Origin: Sulfotelmatobacter sp963788225
Lineage (GTDB): Bacteria; Acidobacteriota; Terriglobia; Terriglobales; Acidobacteriaceae
Length of the DNA stretch: 64,000 nt
Direction: 5' to 3'
Assembly (NCBI GenBank): GCA_963788225.1
Contig: CAWBGI010000001.1
Coordinates: 558,001 to 622,000 of the forward strand
In this document: positions 35,355-43,523 of the stretch, piece by piece
Layout: each line of letters begins with the position of its first letter
Numbering within the stretch: position 1 is the stretch's first letter
Notes under the pieces: model-generated
Databases searched by the model: none
What the model was told of the DNA's origin: nothing
The model's input: the letters and a program-made list of their open reading frames with translations, nothing else
Translations under genes and position numbers: made by a program

Positions 35355-35385
35355 GCACCCCATTTTGTGGCTGTCTCGGGCAAAG

Positions 35386-35955
35386 TCAACGTCCACGGCG
35401 GCGGGCATGGGCGCCCGCCCTACACTGGCGACGTTTCTTTGGTTGGAGTAGGTGCCAGGCTTCGCGGTATTTTTCGTGGCGGCGGCTGCCTCGGGGATCG
35501 CCTCCGAAGGGGTAGACTCGGACCATCAGGCGACCATGCAGGGCGCGGGTGGGAATTAGATACCAGATATCTGTGCCCAGAATTACTACCGCAAGATAAT
35601 CAACCTTGGATGGTAGATAGGGCATGTGTTTGCGCGTCGTTTTCCAGTAGGCGTTGACCGTGTAGGCGCGGGAGTGGGTGCAGGTGGTGGATTTTACCTG
35701 GACTCGCCAGAGGCGTTTGCCGGAATCGACTAGGAAGTCGTAACGGTGGCTTTCGCCGTAGGGCTTGGCGACGATGAGGCCTTTGGTGGTGGCCTTTACC
35801 ATGAATTGCATTTCCGCGAGTTCGCCGAGTTGCTTGCGCGTTGCACCTTTCCAGTTGGGATAGACAATCTTCTTACGGCTCTCATGAAGAGCCGGGATGT
35901 TTGGATTCGACTTGGGCCGGCCTATACGTTTCCCGTTCCGCGACAAAACACTCAT
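35386..35955 (-). CDS. PD-(D/E)XK nuclease-like protein
   Basis: The protein has 189 residues. 'LGELAEMQF' (Glu45/Glu48), 'YDFLVDSGKRLWRVQVKST' with D73 and Q86-x-K88 form the PD-(D/E)XK core, as in the group I intron-type endonuclease family (PF11645). The first 35 residues are basic, with 'GRPKSNP'. The last 20 residues ('RRQCRAGAHARRRGR') are read from a GC-rich repeat and are probably not native. It would cut or bind DNA. It sits beside the NACHT gene on the same strand with a 545-base gap, so one defence island is plausible but not shown. Confidence 0.78.
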   Translation of the reverse strand: MSVLSRNGKRIGRPKSNPNIPALHESRKKIVYPNWKGATRKQLGELAEMQFMVKATTKGLIVAKPYGESHRYDFLVDSGKRLWRVQVKSTTCTHSRAYTVNAYWKTTRKHMPYLPSKVDYLAVVILGTDIWYLIPTRALHGRLMVRVYPFGGDPRGSRRHEKYREAWHLLQPKKRRQCRAGAHARRRGR

Positions 35956-36042
35956 ACTGATCTCCAGTTTTCTGCACTGTTCAGATTATTCGGGTTGTAG
36001 GTGGAGGCACTGACACTTCTGTCGGCTTGTGGCGGTGCCCAG

Positions 36043-36133
36043 AAACACGAAAGGCGCGAACCGGAGGGTCCACGCCTTTTTATCCGCAAACACAAACGGC
36101 GCAGACCGGATGGGCTGCGCCGCTATTTCGACT
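36043..36133. other. two tandem structured hairpin units upstream of the nuclease gene
   Basis: Unit 1 (36043-36087) and unit 2 (36088-36133) align over about 35 bases, starting AAACACRAA. Each has a stem GGCGC.../...GCGCC or GGCG.../...CGCC around a CCGGAKGG core. The arms differ between units at several positions while still pairing, which indicates conserved structure. Unit 1 ends in TTTTT and would also act as a plus-strand terminator. The pair lies in the leader of the divergent nuclease gene. Confidence 0.5.
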
Positions 36134-36240
36134 CTATAATATCATTATATCATACTGCATAGGGTAAAAGCGCCACATTAGCCATATTTATTTCTCCCAG
36201 CGAATCAATAACTTAATCGAAAAAGCTCATACTCAGGGGC

Positions 36241-36270
36241 TTGACAAAGTTTTCCACAGGCGGGTTAAAG
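36241..36270 (+). promoter_or_regulatory. candidate promoter for the 36343 gene
   Basis: A perfect TTGACA (36241-36246) is followed 17-18 bases later by GTTAAA/TTAAAG. The -10 match is weak. Confidence 0.3.
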
Positions 36271-36342
36271 ACTACTTTTTAAAGCGCTGTGAATTGACGC
36301 GTTACCGCCTCAGGATTACACTCTCCTCCCGGAGGTATTCCC

Positions 36343-36678
36343 ATGCGGTGTTTAATGAAAGTTTCCATTCCTGTGGAAGCGGGCAATGCCAGAATCGCCG
36401 CTGGCAGCCTGGGCAAGACCATCGAATCCATTCTCGGCGACCTGAAACCTGAAGCGGCCTACTTTGCCGAAGACGATGGCAAGAGAACTGGATTCATCTT
36501 CTTCGACTTGAAGGATACGTCGCAAATCCCCGCTGTGGCGGAGCCCTGGTTTCTGGCTTTCGATGCTCGTATCGAGTTGCATCCGGCCATGAACCTGGAA
36601 GACCTGAAGAATGCCGGACCCGGCATCGAGCGGGCGGTCAAGAATTACGGGCGTGGCTCACACTCGAAAGCGGCGTAG
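36343..36678 (+). CDS. conserved small protein of unknown function
   Basis: The protein has 111 residues. GGAGG lies 7 bases before the ATG at 36343. 'MKVSIPVEAGNARIAAGSL' near the start and 'AEPWFLAFDARIELHPAMNLEDL' (in part) suggest a small alpha/beta barrel of the ferredoxin-like (GYD/DUF3303) kind. I know similar unannotated proteins in soil bacteria. It is cytoplasmic with no catalytic motif. The stop is 1 base before a heptamer hairpin. Confidence 0.75.
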   Translation: MRCLMKVSIPVEAGNARIAAGSLGKTIESILGDLKPEAAYFAEDDGKRTGFIFFDLKDTSQIPAVAEPWFLAFDARIELHPAMNLEDLKNAGPGIERAVKNYGRGSHSKAA

Positions 36679-36679
36679 A

Positions 36680-36758
36680 GTCAGGGGTCAGGGGCTAGGG
36701 GTAAGGGGCCAGTAAGATCATTTGGCTGATCCCTGTTCCCTAGTCCCTGAACCCTTTG
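36680..36758. repeat. inverted heptamer arrays, GTCAGGG unit
   Basis: The left arm has GTCAGGG, GTCAGGG, GCTAGGG, GTAAGGG, GCCAGTA (36680-36714). The right arm has TGATCCC, TGTTCCC, TAGTCCC, TGAACCC (36727-36754). The loop is about 12 bases. The hairpin follows a stop codon by 1 base. Confidence 0.88.
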
Positions 36759-36827
36759 TTATCGCAATCCGCTGTCGCGAGAAGCGATGCGCCCTTACTT
36801 TAGGTTCAAATCCTCGAATTCGAATCG

Positions 36828-37142
36828 CTACTGATTCTCTGTTACCTTGGCGGCTTTGGGCATGGTTGCGTGTTCTTTTCTGTAGGCGCGGGCGACGTCG
36901 CCGAGGGGAGTGTGGTAAATGGGAGATGCAAGCTCCGCCAGTGGAACTTCGCCTTTGGCCCAGCTGATGGTACCGCTGGTGAGCAGGCTGGACTCGGTTG
37001 CCATGGCGTGCTGGGCGGCGTGCTGGGGACGATCGTCGGGCATCACAATGGGCTGCGGGTTATTGCTCAGGACGGAAGCGGTTTGTCCAAAGGCGGCCCC
37101 ACAGACACACAGAAAACAGAGAATAAGGATTGTGGTTTTCAT
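36828..37142 (-). CDS. small secreted protein
   Basis: The protein has 104 residues from the ATG at 37142 ('MKTTILILCFLCVCGAAFGQT'), a clear signal peptide ending at 'AFGQ'. The mature part has several His and Ala and the phrase 'ASPIYHTPLGDVARAYRKEHA' (in part). I do not recognise a family. It is transcribed away from the next gene, leaving a 288-base divergent region. Confidence 0.65.
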   Translation of the reverse strand: MKTTILILCFLCVCGAAFGQTASVLSNNPQPIVMPDDRPQHAAQHAMATESSLLTSGTISWAKGEVPLAELASPIYHTPLGDVARAYRKEHATMPKAAKVTENQ

Positions 37143-37430
37143 AGATTGATCCTGTCTGGGGGAATTACCTGGTAATGTGAAAGATCGACGGAATGCCGGA
37201 ATGGCGCGGCTTCCAGCATGGTAAGGGCAATCCGGGTACCAAACCGGCACGGGTTTGATTCGAGTTAGGGGTTGCTGGCGCAGGCTGGTAGCAAGGATTT
37301 GCACATTTGTGGAAGATCGGGGTTGCCGGGGGAATTGAAAAAAACACTTAATCGCGGAGATCGCGGAGAATGGCCGCAGCGGGGGCTGAGAACGGAGTCA
37401 TCGTTCTGGCGTATACTGCCCACTTCGATC

Positions 37431-38213
37431 ATGCTTCAGATTATGAAACTCGCCGTTCGGTCTGCGGTCATTCTGGTTTTTCTTCTGCCTGCGGCGTTGT
37501 GGGGACAGACCGATTGTGAGGCGGGTAATGGACCGCTGGACTCCGCTCCGCCGAAGACGATCAGCGTGCAGGAAGTGATCCAGAAGTTGGGTGCGGGCGA
37601 GACATCCGCCAAAGAAGCCCGGCTTCATTACGCATACAAGCAGGATGTGCTGGTGCAGACGCTCACCGGCAAAGATGTTACGGGAGAGTTTCACGAGGTC
37701 ACCAGCATTTCGTACGACGCGAAAGGCAAGCGGCAGGAACAAGTGACGTTCGCGGCGCAGTCTACGTTGCGAGGAATTCAACTTACGGCGGACGACTTCG
37801 ACGACATTCGCGTATTCATGCCGCTGATGCTTTCCAGTGAAGACCTGGCGCAGTACAACCTGACTTATTCCGGGCAGCGGCACGTCGACGATCTGGACAC
37901 GTACGAATTTCGCATCGAACCGAAGAACAAACAAAACGGGAAACGATTTTTTCAGGGCCGCATCTGGGTGGACGCGCAGGATTTTCAGATCGTGAAAGTG
38001 TGCGGCAAAAGCGGTCCAGAGAAGGCGAAGCTGAAGAAGCATGAGCGGGCGGACTTGCACCCCACCTTTGTAACCTATCGCCAACTTGTGGATGGGCACT
38101 ACTGGTTTCCGGCGTACACGCGCTCGGATGACACATTGCTATTTCAGACCGGGGCTGTGCAGGTGAAAGAGATCATCAAGTACAGCGGCTACAAGCGGGT
38201 TGGCGGCGGATGA
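37431..38213 (+). CDS. secreted outer-membrane lipoprotein-sorting-like protein
   Basis: The protein has 260 residues from ATG 37431 (a second ATG is at 37443). The signal peptide ends near 'AALWGQTD'. The sequence of beta strands ('LHYAYKQDVLVQTL', 'YEFRIEPK', 'FQGRIWVDAQDFQIVKVCG', 'YWFPAYTRSDD') looks like the LolA/LolB half-barrel fold that carries lipids in the periplasm. The family match is by pattern only. It is probably a single-gene transcript. Confidence 0.7.
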   Translation: MLQIMKLAVRSAVILVFLLPAALWGQTDCEAGNGPLDSAPPKTISVQEVIQKLGAGETSAKEARLHYAYKQDVLVQTLTGKDVTGEFHEVTSISYDAKGKRQEQVTFAAQSTLRGIQLTADDFDDIRVFMPLMLSSEDLAQYNLTYSGQRHVDDLDTYEFRIEPKNKQNGKRFFQGRIWVDAQDFQIVKVCGKSGPEKAKLKKHERADLHPTFVTYRQLVDGHYWFPAYTRSDDTLLFQTGAVQVKEIIKYSGYKRVGGG

Positions 38214-38302
38214 GCGGAAAACGAAATTGATATCCTCGGTACGCTCGAGAAAGGCCAGATCGGTGATCCGGGCCTTTGTTTTGGGTAAAGTTGCCACAGC
38301 GA

Positions 38303-38410
38303 TTACGTGATGGTAAGAGTCAGCGTAGTGGTTTCGGTGACGCCTCCGCCTTTGCCCGTAATCGTGATCGTGTAGGTTCCAGCTTTCGCGGAACTCGGGC
38401 ATTGAAGAAA
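38303..38410 (-). pseudogene. C-terminal remnant of an Ig-like extracellular protein
   Basis: On the minus strand, one frame reads 'AGTYTITITGKGGG', then 'VTETTTLTLTIT' and a stop at 38303-38305. This is the usual end of Ig-like/BACON surface-protein repeats seen in Acidobacteriota. Upstream the frame breaks down, so only the tail remains. Confidence 0.4.
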
Positions 38411-38481
38411 GAGTCTTTATCGCAGTGCTGAAGCTCTGCTCCAACCAAATCAAGCGCATCATCTGAGTTTCTTTGCACGTC

Positions 38482-40266
38482 CTAGCTTCCGGCTACGGTC
38501 TGCGTGCCGCCATATTTCGTGAACACGGAGTCGCGGGAGATTACACCTTCCAGTTGGCGTGAGTTGGCGCGATTGACCACCGGGATGAGCGGGTAGACAT
38601 TCACGTAGCGGAGCGCGGTATCGAGGGGGAGATCTGGGTAAAGACTGGGCAGCGGCTGCGGCGGGAGAACTGAGCCCAGCGTGAGTTCGCCTTTGCCTTC
38701 CTGGAAAAACCGCTTGAGTTGATCGCGGGTGACGGCGCTCCACCCGCTGGGATGCAGGCGGACCAGGAAGATGGAGTCGGGGGAATCCTGAATGCGGCGC
38801 GCATTGGCGTCGACGTAGTCCTGCGCATTGAGGATTGTTGCGGGATTGGGGAGCATGGCATCTTCGACGCGCAGGATGGTTTCTTCGCGCTCCTCTTCGA
38901 GCGAGGGCAGGATAAGGCCATCTTGACGGGTGAGCAGGTCGAAGATGGGAATGGCCTGCAGACCGCGGGAGACGAGGTAAGAGAAAGTGTTGGCGACGAT
39001 GACGGGGACGATGATCTCGTAGTTGCCGCTGACTTCGAGCACCATGAAGACGGACGTCATCGGGACGCGCAGGAATCCGGCGAAGAGGACGCCCATGCCG
39101 ACCAGAACGTAGGTTCCGGTCGATCCGGTGAGGTAAGGGAAAAAGTGGTGCATGCGGTCGCCGACAGCGCCGCCGAGCATGGCTCCGATAAAAAGCGTGG
39201 GCGCGAACATGCCGCCGGGAGTGCCGCTGACGAAGGAGACGATGGTGGCGAGGATCTTCAAGATAGCCAAGATGGCAAGAACTTCCCAGACGTATTGGTT
39301 ATGCATGGCCTGGTCCATCGAATCGTAACCAGCGCCCATAACCTGAGGAAAGCCGAAGAAGCCGATGAGGCCGACGAGGAGTCCGGCGACCGCGGGCTGA
39401 AAATATTGCGTCCAGCGCGGCAGGGCCTTGAGGCGTGGGCGCAGGTAGCCGATCGACTTGGCGAAGATGACCGAGGCAATGCCACCAACAATACCCAGGA
39501 CAGCATAGGCAATGAGTTCGGTGGGACGCTTGAAGGTGGTGATTGGGATGCGAAACAGCGGCTCGCTGCCGAGAAAACTGCGCACGATGACGACGCTGGC
39601 AACGGCGGAGAGCACGACGGAACCAAGGATGCCGGCGCTCCAGCGACCGATGACCTCTTCGATGACGAAGAGAACGGCGGAGATAGGAGCGTTGAAAGCG
39701 GCGGCGAGGCCGGCCGCGGCGCCGACTGGAGCCATGAGCCGAAGTTTTTCGCGGGAGATATGGAGCCAGCGTCCGAGCGCGGAAGCGATGCTGGCGCCGA
39801 TCTGGAGAGAAGGATCTTCAGGGCCCAGGGATTGGCCCGAGCCGATGGCGATGGCGGCGCAGATGAATTTTCCGACGGCAGTGCGGAATGGGATGACGCC
39901 GTTGAAGATGTAGAGCGCGGCTTTGGTCTGATTAACCCCGCTGCCGCGAATGCCGGGAAACAAGTGCATTACCAGGATGGCAACGACCAGCCCGGCGAGT
40001 GCCGGCACCTCAACCAGTCGCCAACTGTGGGTTTGTGGAAGCGGGCCGAGGAGGGCGAGGTGCGTCCAGTCGATGGCGAGGCGAAAGCAAACCACGGCGA
40101 GGCCAGAGAAGATTCCGATGAAGACGGAGAGGATGAGAAAAAATACTTCTTCCTGGAAGGCACCTTCCAGCGTGGAAAAGAGGCGACGGGAAATCCGGAA
40201 CCGGGAGACCGCAGGCGGCGGCAGAGCATTCCCGGCGGAGGCGGTGATTATCGGAGGAGTGCTCAT
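38482..40266 (-). CDS. ClC-family chloride channel with C-terminal CBS-like region
   Basis: The protein has 594 residues from the ATG at 40266. The ClC core has about ten to twelve hydrophobic segments, with 'GSGVNQTK', 'GPEDPSLQIGA' (in place of the GxEGP ion-binding motif), and 'GTPGGMFAPTLFIGAMLGG' matching the GxFxP region. The C-terminal 150 residues include two CBS-like segments ('VEDAMLPNPATIL', 'YPLIPVVNRANSRQLEGVISRD' in part). It moves chloride or other anions, with or without protons. Its ATG overlaps the stop of the upstream TPR gene by ATGA, so the two are co-translated. Confidence 0.92.
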   Translation of the reverse strand: MSTPPIITASAGNALPPPAVSRFRISRRLFSTLEGAFQEEVFFLILSVFIGIFSGLAVVCFRLAIDWTHLALLGPLPQTHSWRLVEVPALAGLVVAILVMHLFPGIRGSGVNQTKAALYIFNGVIPFRTAVGKFICAAIAIGSGQSLGPEDPSLQIGASIASALGRWLHISREKLRLMAPVGAAAGLAAAFNAPISAVLFVIEEVIGRWSAGILGSVVLSAVASVVIVRSFLGSEPLFRIPITTFKRPTELIAYAVLGIVGGIASVIFAKSIGYLRPRLKALPRWTQYFQPAVAGLLVGLIGFFGFPQVMGAGYDSMDQAMHNQYVWEVLAILAILKILATIVSFVSGTPGGMFAPTLFIGAMLGGAVGDRMHHFFPYLTGSTGTYVLVGMGVLFAGFLRVPMTSVFMVLEVSGNYEIIVPVIVANTFSYLVSRGLQAIPIFDLLTRQDGLILPSLEEEREETILRVEDAMLPNPATILNAQDYVDANARRIQDSPDSIFLVRLHPSGWSAVTRDQLKRFFQEGKGELTLGSVLPPQPLPSLYPDLPLDTALRYVNVYPLIPVVNRANSRQLEGVISRDSVFTKYGGTQTVAGS

Positions 40267-41432
40267 TGGCTGGCGGCCTCGCGTTTTTGCGAGATCAGGA
40301 GCAGTGCGAGGTCGAGGCCTTGCGGCGGACCGCAAATAGCGGCGCTCTGTTGTTCGATTTGGAAAACTACGTCCATGATCGAATCTGGGAGGTCGGTTTC
40401 TGCGGGCAAGCGCAGACGCGCGAGATCGGGCTTCGTGGTGGTCCAGCGCTCCTGAAGGCTGGACAGGGGAGACGCGGTGATTGTGGCAGGGATCTTAAGG
40501 TCGATGTCTTTTTGCTGAGCACATTCCTCAAGCCGTTTTTCAGCCTGGTCGAAGGCGGCGGTGATGCGGCGGTTGCGTTCCGCGTCGGAGATGTGGCGAA
40601 GGAAAGGATTCGCGCGGAGGATGAGGTCGGTGGTCGCGAGGAGTTCGCGAGCATTGGCATTCTGCGGATCGGCGTTGACGGCCGCCCGCAAATAGCGCTG
40701 GGCAGTTGCATAGTTGCCGGAATGGTAGGCGGATTTTCCTGCACCCGTGAGGGCAATGGCGTTGCCGGGATCGAAACGAAGAACTTCTTCATATTGAGCG
40801 AGCGCGCCGGCATAATCCTGAGCTTGCTCGAAGAGTTGTGCCGCCTCCAGATGCGCAGCGGGATCGGACGGCAAAGACGTGGCGAGGGCCAGAAGTTCTG
40901 ATTCAGCCTTATCGGGCGCGCCTTTCTTGAGCAGGAACTGGATCAATTCGATGCGAGCCTTCGTGCGGTTGGCGTCAGGATTGGAGTTCCAGACTCCGTA
41001 CATGGCGTTGTGGTAATAACGAGTGGCGTCTTCGATGGAACTGCGGTGCGCGGCGACGCGAGCCAGAGCGAGATTCACCGCGGCGTCTTGTGGAGTGCGC
41101 TGCCAGAGCGCGAGCAGGTAAGACTCGGCTTCGTCGAGGCGGCGGGGATCGTTGCTGTCGCGTAAGGCGCGGGCCAGGCTTAGCTGGTACTGGGAGTTGC
41201 TGGGTTCGCAGGTGAGGGCAGCGCGGAAGGCGGCGATGGCGTTGACGTAGCGGGCAGCACTGGCGTCTGCGAGTCCCTGCGCGTAAAGCTTGCGGCCCCT
41301 TGCTTGTTGATTGGCGTTGAAGCGGGTGACGAGATGGCTGACCCCGGCGAAGGCTACGACGGCGCCGAACGTCAGAATGAGGATTATAAGGGGAGCGGAG
41401 CTTGGGACGAGTTTGGCGGGCTTCCACAACAT
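40263..41432 (-). CDS. membrane-anchored TPR protein coupled to the ClC gene
   Basis: The protein has 389 residues from the ATG at 41432. One membrane segment lies at about residues 14-34 ('LIILILTFGAVVAFAG', in part). Eight or so TPR-like helices follow, for example 'YVNAIAAFRAALTCEPSNSQYQLSLARAL' (in part) and 'GALAQYEEVLRFDPGNAIALTGAGKSAY' (in part). It is likely periplasmic or cytoplasmic scaffold. The overlap with the ClC start suggests a stoichiometric link. Confidence 0.85.
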   Translation of the reverse strand: MLWKPAKLVPSSAPLIILILTFGAVVAFAGVSHLVTRFNANQQARGRKLYAQGLADASAARYVNAIAAFRAALTCEPSNSQYQLSLARALRDSNDPRRLDEAESYLLALWQRTPQDAAVNLALARVAAHRSSIEDATRYYHNAMYGVWNSNPDANRTKARIELIQFLLKKGAPDKAESELLALATSLPSDPAAHLEAAQLFEQAQDYAGALAQYEEVLRFDPGNAIALTGAGKSAYHSGNYATAQRYLRAAVNADPQNANARELLATTDLILRANPFLRHISDAERNRRITAAFDQAEKRLEECAQQKDIDLKIPATITASPLSSLQERWTTTKPDLARLRLPAETDLPDSIMDVVFQIEQQSAAICGPPQGLDLALLLISQKREAASQ

Positions 41433-41541
41433 ATCTCGTATCACGATAGCATTTTTAGAGATGCTGGAAGGGTTTGAGTACAAAAGTGGGCCCAAGGCCT
41501 CGAGTTCAGGTAAGATACTTCGTCGCAGGTGCGGCTTAAGA

Positions 41542-42252
41542 ATGAATCGCGAATACCACAAGGGATACAGCCAGGAACTGAACCGGGATATGGAGGCGCT
41601 GGTGTTCGGGCATGCGGGCACGCCGATCCTGGTGTTCCCCACCTCGATGGGAAGGTTCTTCGAGTACGAAGACCGTGGAATGATAGGAGTGCTTGCGCCC
41701 AAGATCGAGCGCGGCGAGTTGCAGGTGTTTTGTCCCGACGCCGTGGACCTCGAGAGCTGGTACAACAAGGGCGTGCATCCCAAGGTGCGGGTGCTGCGGC
41801 ATTTGCAGTATGAGCGTTACATTCTGCATGAGTTCATCCCATTTGTGCGGTGGAAGAATCAAACGCCTCGGCTGGCCGTAACGGGATGCAGCTTCGGCGC
41901 CTACCACGCGGTGAATTTTGCTCTGAAGCATCCGGATGTGGCGACGCATTGTGTGAGCATGAGCGGGGCATTCGATATCCATCAGTTTCTGGATGGGTAT
42001 TACGACGATGATTGCTACTTCAATTGTCCGCCGGACTATTTGCCGAACCAGAACGATGACTGGTTCTTGAGCCGCTACCGGCAGATGAAGATTGTGCTGG
42101 GTTCGGCGGATTGGGATATGTGCCTGGACCAGAACGTGAAGCTGTCGGCGATTTTGAACGGCAAGGCGGTGCCGCATTGGCTGGATATTTACGGCGATAA
42201 TTCCAAGCATGACTGGCCGTTGTGGCAGCGGATGGCGGGGAAGTATTTTTAG
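41542..42252 (+). CDS. esterase D-like hydrolase at the head of an amidoligase cluster
   Basis: The protein has 236 residues. The nucleophile elbow is 'GCSFGAYHA' with S117, and 'FGHAGTPILVFPTSMGRFFEY' (in part) carries the oxyanion region. A C-terminal 'NSKHDWPLWQRM' gives the likely catalytic His. It resembles the PF00756 esterase/peptidase-like group. There is no signal peptide. It is the first of six same-strand genes, with ligases and a peptidase downstream. Within such a set it could cleave an ester or release a product; that is inference. Confidence 0.85.
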   Translation: MNREYHKGYSQELNRDMEALVFGHAGTPILVFPTSMGRFFEYEDRGMIGVLAPKIERGELQVFCPDAVDLESWYNKGVHPKVRVLRHLQYERYILHEFIPFVRWKNQTPRLAVTGCSFGAYHAVNFALKHPDVATHCVSMSGAFDIHQFLDGYYDDDCYFNCPPDYLPNQNDDWFLSRYRQMKIVLGSADWDMCLDQNVKLSAILNGKAVPHWLDIYGDNSKHDWPLWQRMAGKYF

Positions 42253-42254
42253 GC

Positions 42255-42285
42255 TCGGCTTCGGGCTTCGGCTTTCGGGCGTCAG
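42255..42285 (+). repeat. heptamer array, CGGGCTT unit (single arm)
   Basis: TCGGCTT, CGGGCTT, CGGCTTT, CGGGCGT run in 7-base steps, 2 bases after the esterase stop. No complementary arm is present. Confidence 0.75.
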
Positions 42286-42351
42286 CAGCAGATAAGTTTT
42301 TGCCCCACGGGAGAACGCCTTGCAGCGGTGGTTGAGGGGACCGGATGTGCC

Positions 42352-42412
42352 GGGGTCCTTCGACTGCGTGATTGCTTCGCTTCGCGAAACAATCACTGCG
42401 CTCAGGATGACA
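42352..42412 (+). repeat. interspersed hairpin repeat, GTCCTTCGACTGCGTGATTG type
   Basis: The internal stem GTGATTG/CAATCAC encloses CTTCGCTTCGCGAAA. The second copy at 48837-48900 has GTGACTG/CAGTCAC, a paired change on both arms. The flanks 'GGGGTCCTTCGACTGC' and 'CTCAGGATGACA' are shared. Confidence 0.82.
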
Positions 42413-42434
42413 AGTTTTTATTTGGAGATGAACT

Positions 42435-43442
42435 GTGAAGAAGATTGGGATTTTGTTTGGGATGGAGAATACGTTTCCGCCAGCCGTGGTCGAGAAGATC
42501 AACTCCATGAGCGTGGATGGTGTTTCGGCGGAGTTCGTGAAGATTGGCGGGATTCGGATGGATGAGCCGAAGAAATACGACGTGATCATCGACCGGATCT
42601 CGCAGGACATTCCGTTCTACCGGGCTTATTTGAAGAATGCCGCGATGCAGGGGACGATTGTGGTGAACAATCCGTTCTGGTGGACAGCCGATGACAAGTT
42701 TTTCAATTACGCGCTGGCGCACAAGCTGGGCGTGGCGATTCCGCCGACGGTAATTCTGCCGCACAACAAGCATCCGGAGGGAACGACTGACAAGTCGATG
42801 CGGAATTTGATCTATCCGCTGAACTGGCAGGAGGTGTTTGATTACGTCGGCTTCCCTGCTTTCTTGAAGCCTTATTCCGGCGGCGGATGGAAGCATGTTT
42901 ATCACGTGCATTCGCCGGACGAGTTCTTTCAGCACTACAACCAGACCGGCGATCTGTGCATGACACTGCAACATGGCGTGGTGTTTGAGGAGTATTACCG
43001 GTGCTATGTGGTGGGGCAAGAGAAAGTGCACATCATGAAATACGATCCGCGGCTACCGCATCATGAGCGGTATGTGAAGGGGAATCCGCCGCCGTCATCG
43101 GAGGCTTTGCGGGCGAGGATAGAAAAAGACGCGCTGACTTTGTGCCGCGTGCTGGGGTATGACTTGAACACGGTGGAGTTTGCAGTGGAGGGTGGAGTGC
43201 CGTATGCGATTGATTTTCTGAATCCGGCGCCGGATGCCGAGATCACCTCGGTGGGGCAAGAGAATTTTGACTGGATTGTGAATGCTGTCGCCGAGATGGC
43301 GGTGAAGATGGCGCTTAGTGGGGAAAATCCGGCGCAGGAATTGCGATGGGCTGGTTTTCTCAATGGGACGCCGGTGAAGAAGACTCGCAAGGCGGAGCCG
43401 GGGTGGGTAGCGGAGCGGAAGCGGGGCAAGGCGGCTAAGTAG
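42435..43442 (+). CDS. ATP-grasp (RimK-like) carboxylate-amine ligase
   Basis: The protein has 335 residues from a GTG. The ATP-grasp core is clear: lysine K145 in 'AFLKPYSGGGWKHV' and Mg ligands E248, D260 and N263 in 'NTVEFAVEGGVPYAIDFLNP' (in part). The family joins a carboxyl group to an amine with ATP through an acyl phosphate. The N-terminal 90 residues are a pre-ATP-grasp Rossmann-like domain ('IGILFGMENTFPPAVVEKI', in part). The substrates cannot be read from sequence. Downstream are a GCS2 ligase and a peptidase, which suggests a peptide-like product. Confidence 0.88.
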   Translation: MKKIGILFGMENTFPPAVVEKINSMSVDGVSAEFVKIGGIRMDEPKKYDVIIDRISQDIPFYRAYLKNAAMQGTIVVNNPFWWTADDKFFNYALAHKLGVAIPPTVILPHNKHPEGTTDKSMRNLIYPLNWQEVFDYVGFPAFLKPYSGGGWKHVYHVHSPDEFFQHYNQTGDLCMTLQHGVVFEEYYRCYVVGQEKVHIMKYDPRLPHHERYVKGNPPPSSEALRARIEKDALTLCRVLGYDLNTVEFAVEGGVPYAIDFLNPAPDAEITSVGQENFDWIVNAVAEMAVKMALSGENPAQELRWAGFLNGTPVKKTRKAEPGWVAERKRGKAAK

Positions 43443-43523
43443 CGAGAACCGCAGCCGAGCTTCGCCCGGCGGACAGACGAGGGAGGCTGTCCCCACATAA
43501 ATATTCACACACTGAATCTGCAC

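Larger units (their letters stand above)
34841..35385. other. repeat-rich gap between NACHT and nuclease genes
   Basis: No convincing gene lies in these 545 bases. It holds a GACAGGACGGTCCGTCC hairpin near 35050, a GCAGGTTCCTC element (35146-35188) and the CCCACTTCTCGC palindrome (35324-35354). Short open frames here are repeat read-through. Confidence 0.6.
35956..36342. other. divergent intergenic region
   Basis: This 387-base region lies between the nuclease gene (minus) and the 36343 gene (plus). It contains the twin hairpins, an AT-rich palindromic stretch with TATAAT (36135-36140) and its near mirror ATTATA (36144-36149), and a plus-strand TTGACA at 36241. No protein gene is seen. Confidence 0.5.

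Noticed and set aside
36050..36081. Rho-independent terminator for an annotated gene
   Set aside because: The hairpin plus T5 points on the plus strand where no upstream plus-strand gene ends, so it was not labelled as a terminator of a known gene; it is described as a structured unit.
36241..36260. A TTTTCCACA DnaA-box-like sequence as part of an origin
   Set aside because: It is a single copy without neighbouring boxes, an AT-rich unwinding element or dnaA/dnaN genes.
36795..36835. GGTTCAAATCC resembling a tRNA T arm
   Set aside because: No acceptor, D or anticodon stem can be drawn around it, and the bases flanking it do not pair.
38719..40455. A 578-codon open frame on the plus strand opposite the ClC gene
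   Set aside because: The minus strand carries a clear ClC channel over the same bases. The plus-strand translation is rich in Asp, Gly and Glu with no motif, as expected for the antisense of a GC-rich gene.
42352..42412. Small-protein gene in the hairpin repeat
   Set aside because: The short frame depends only on the repeat, and the second copy at 48837 does not keep the same frame or stop.
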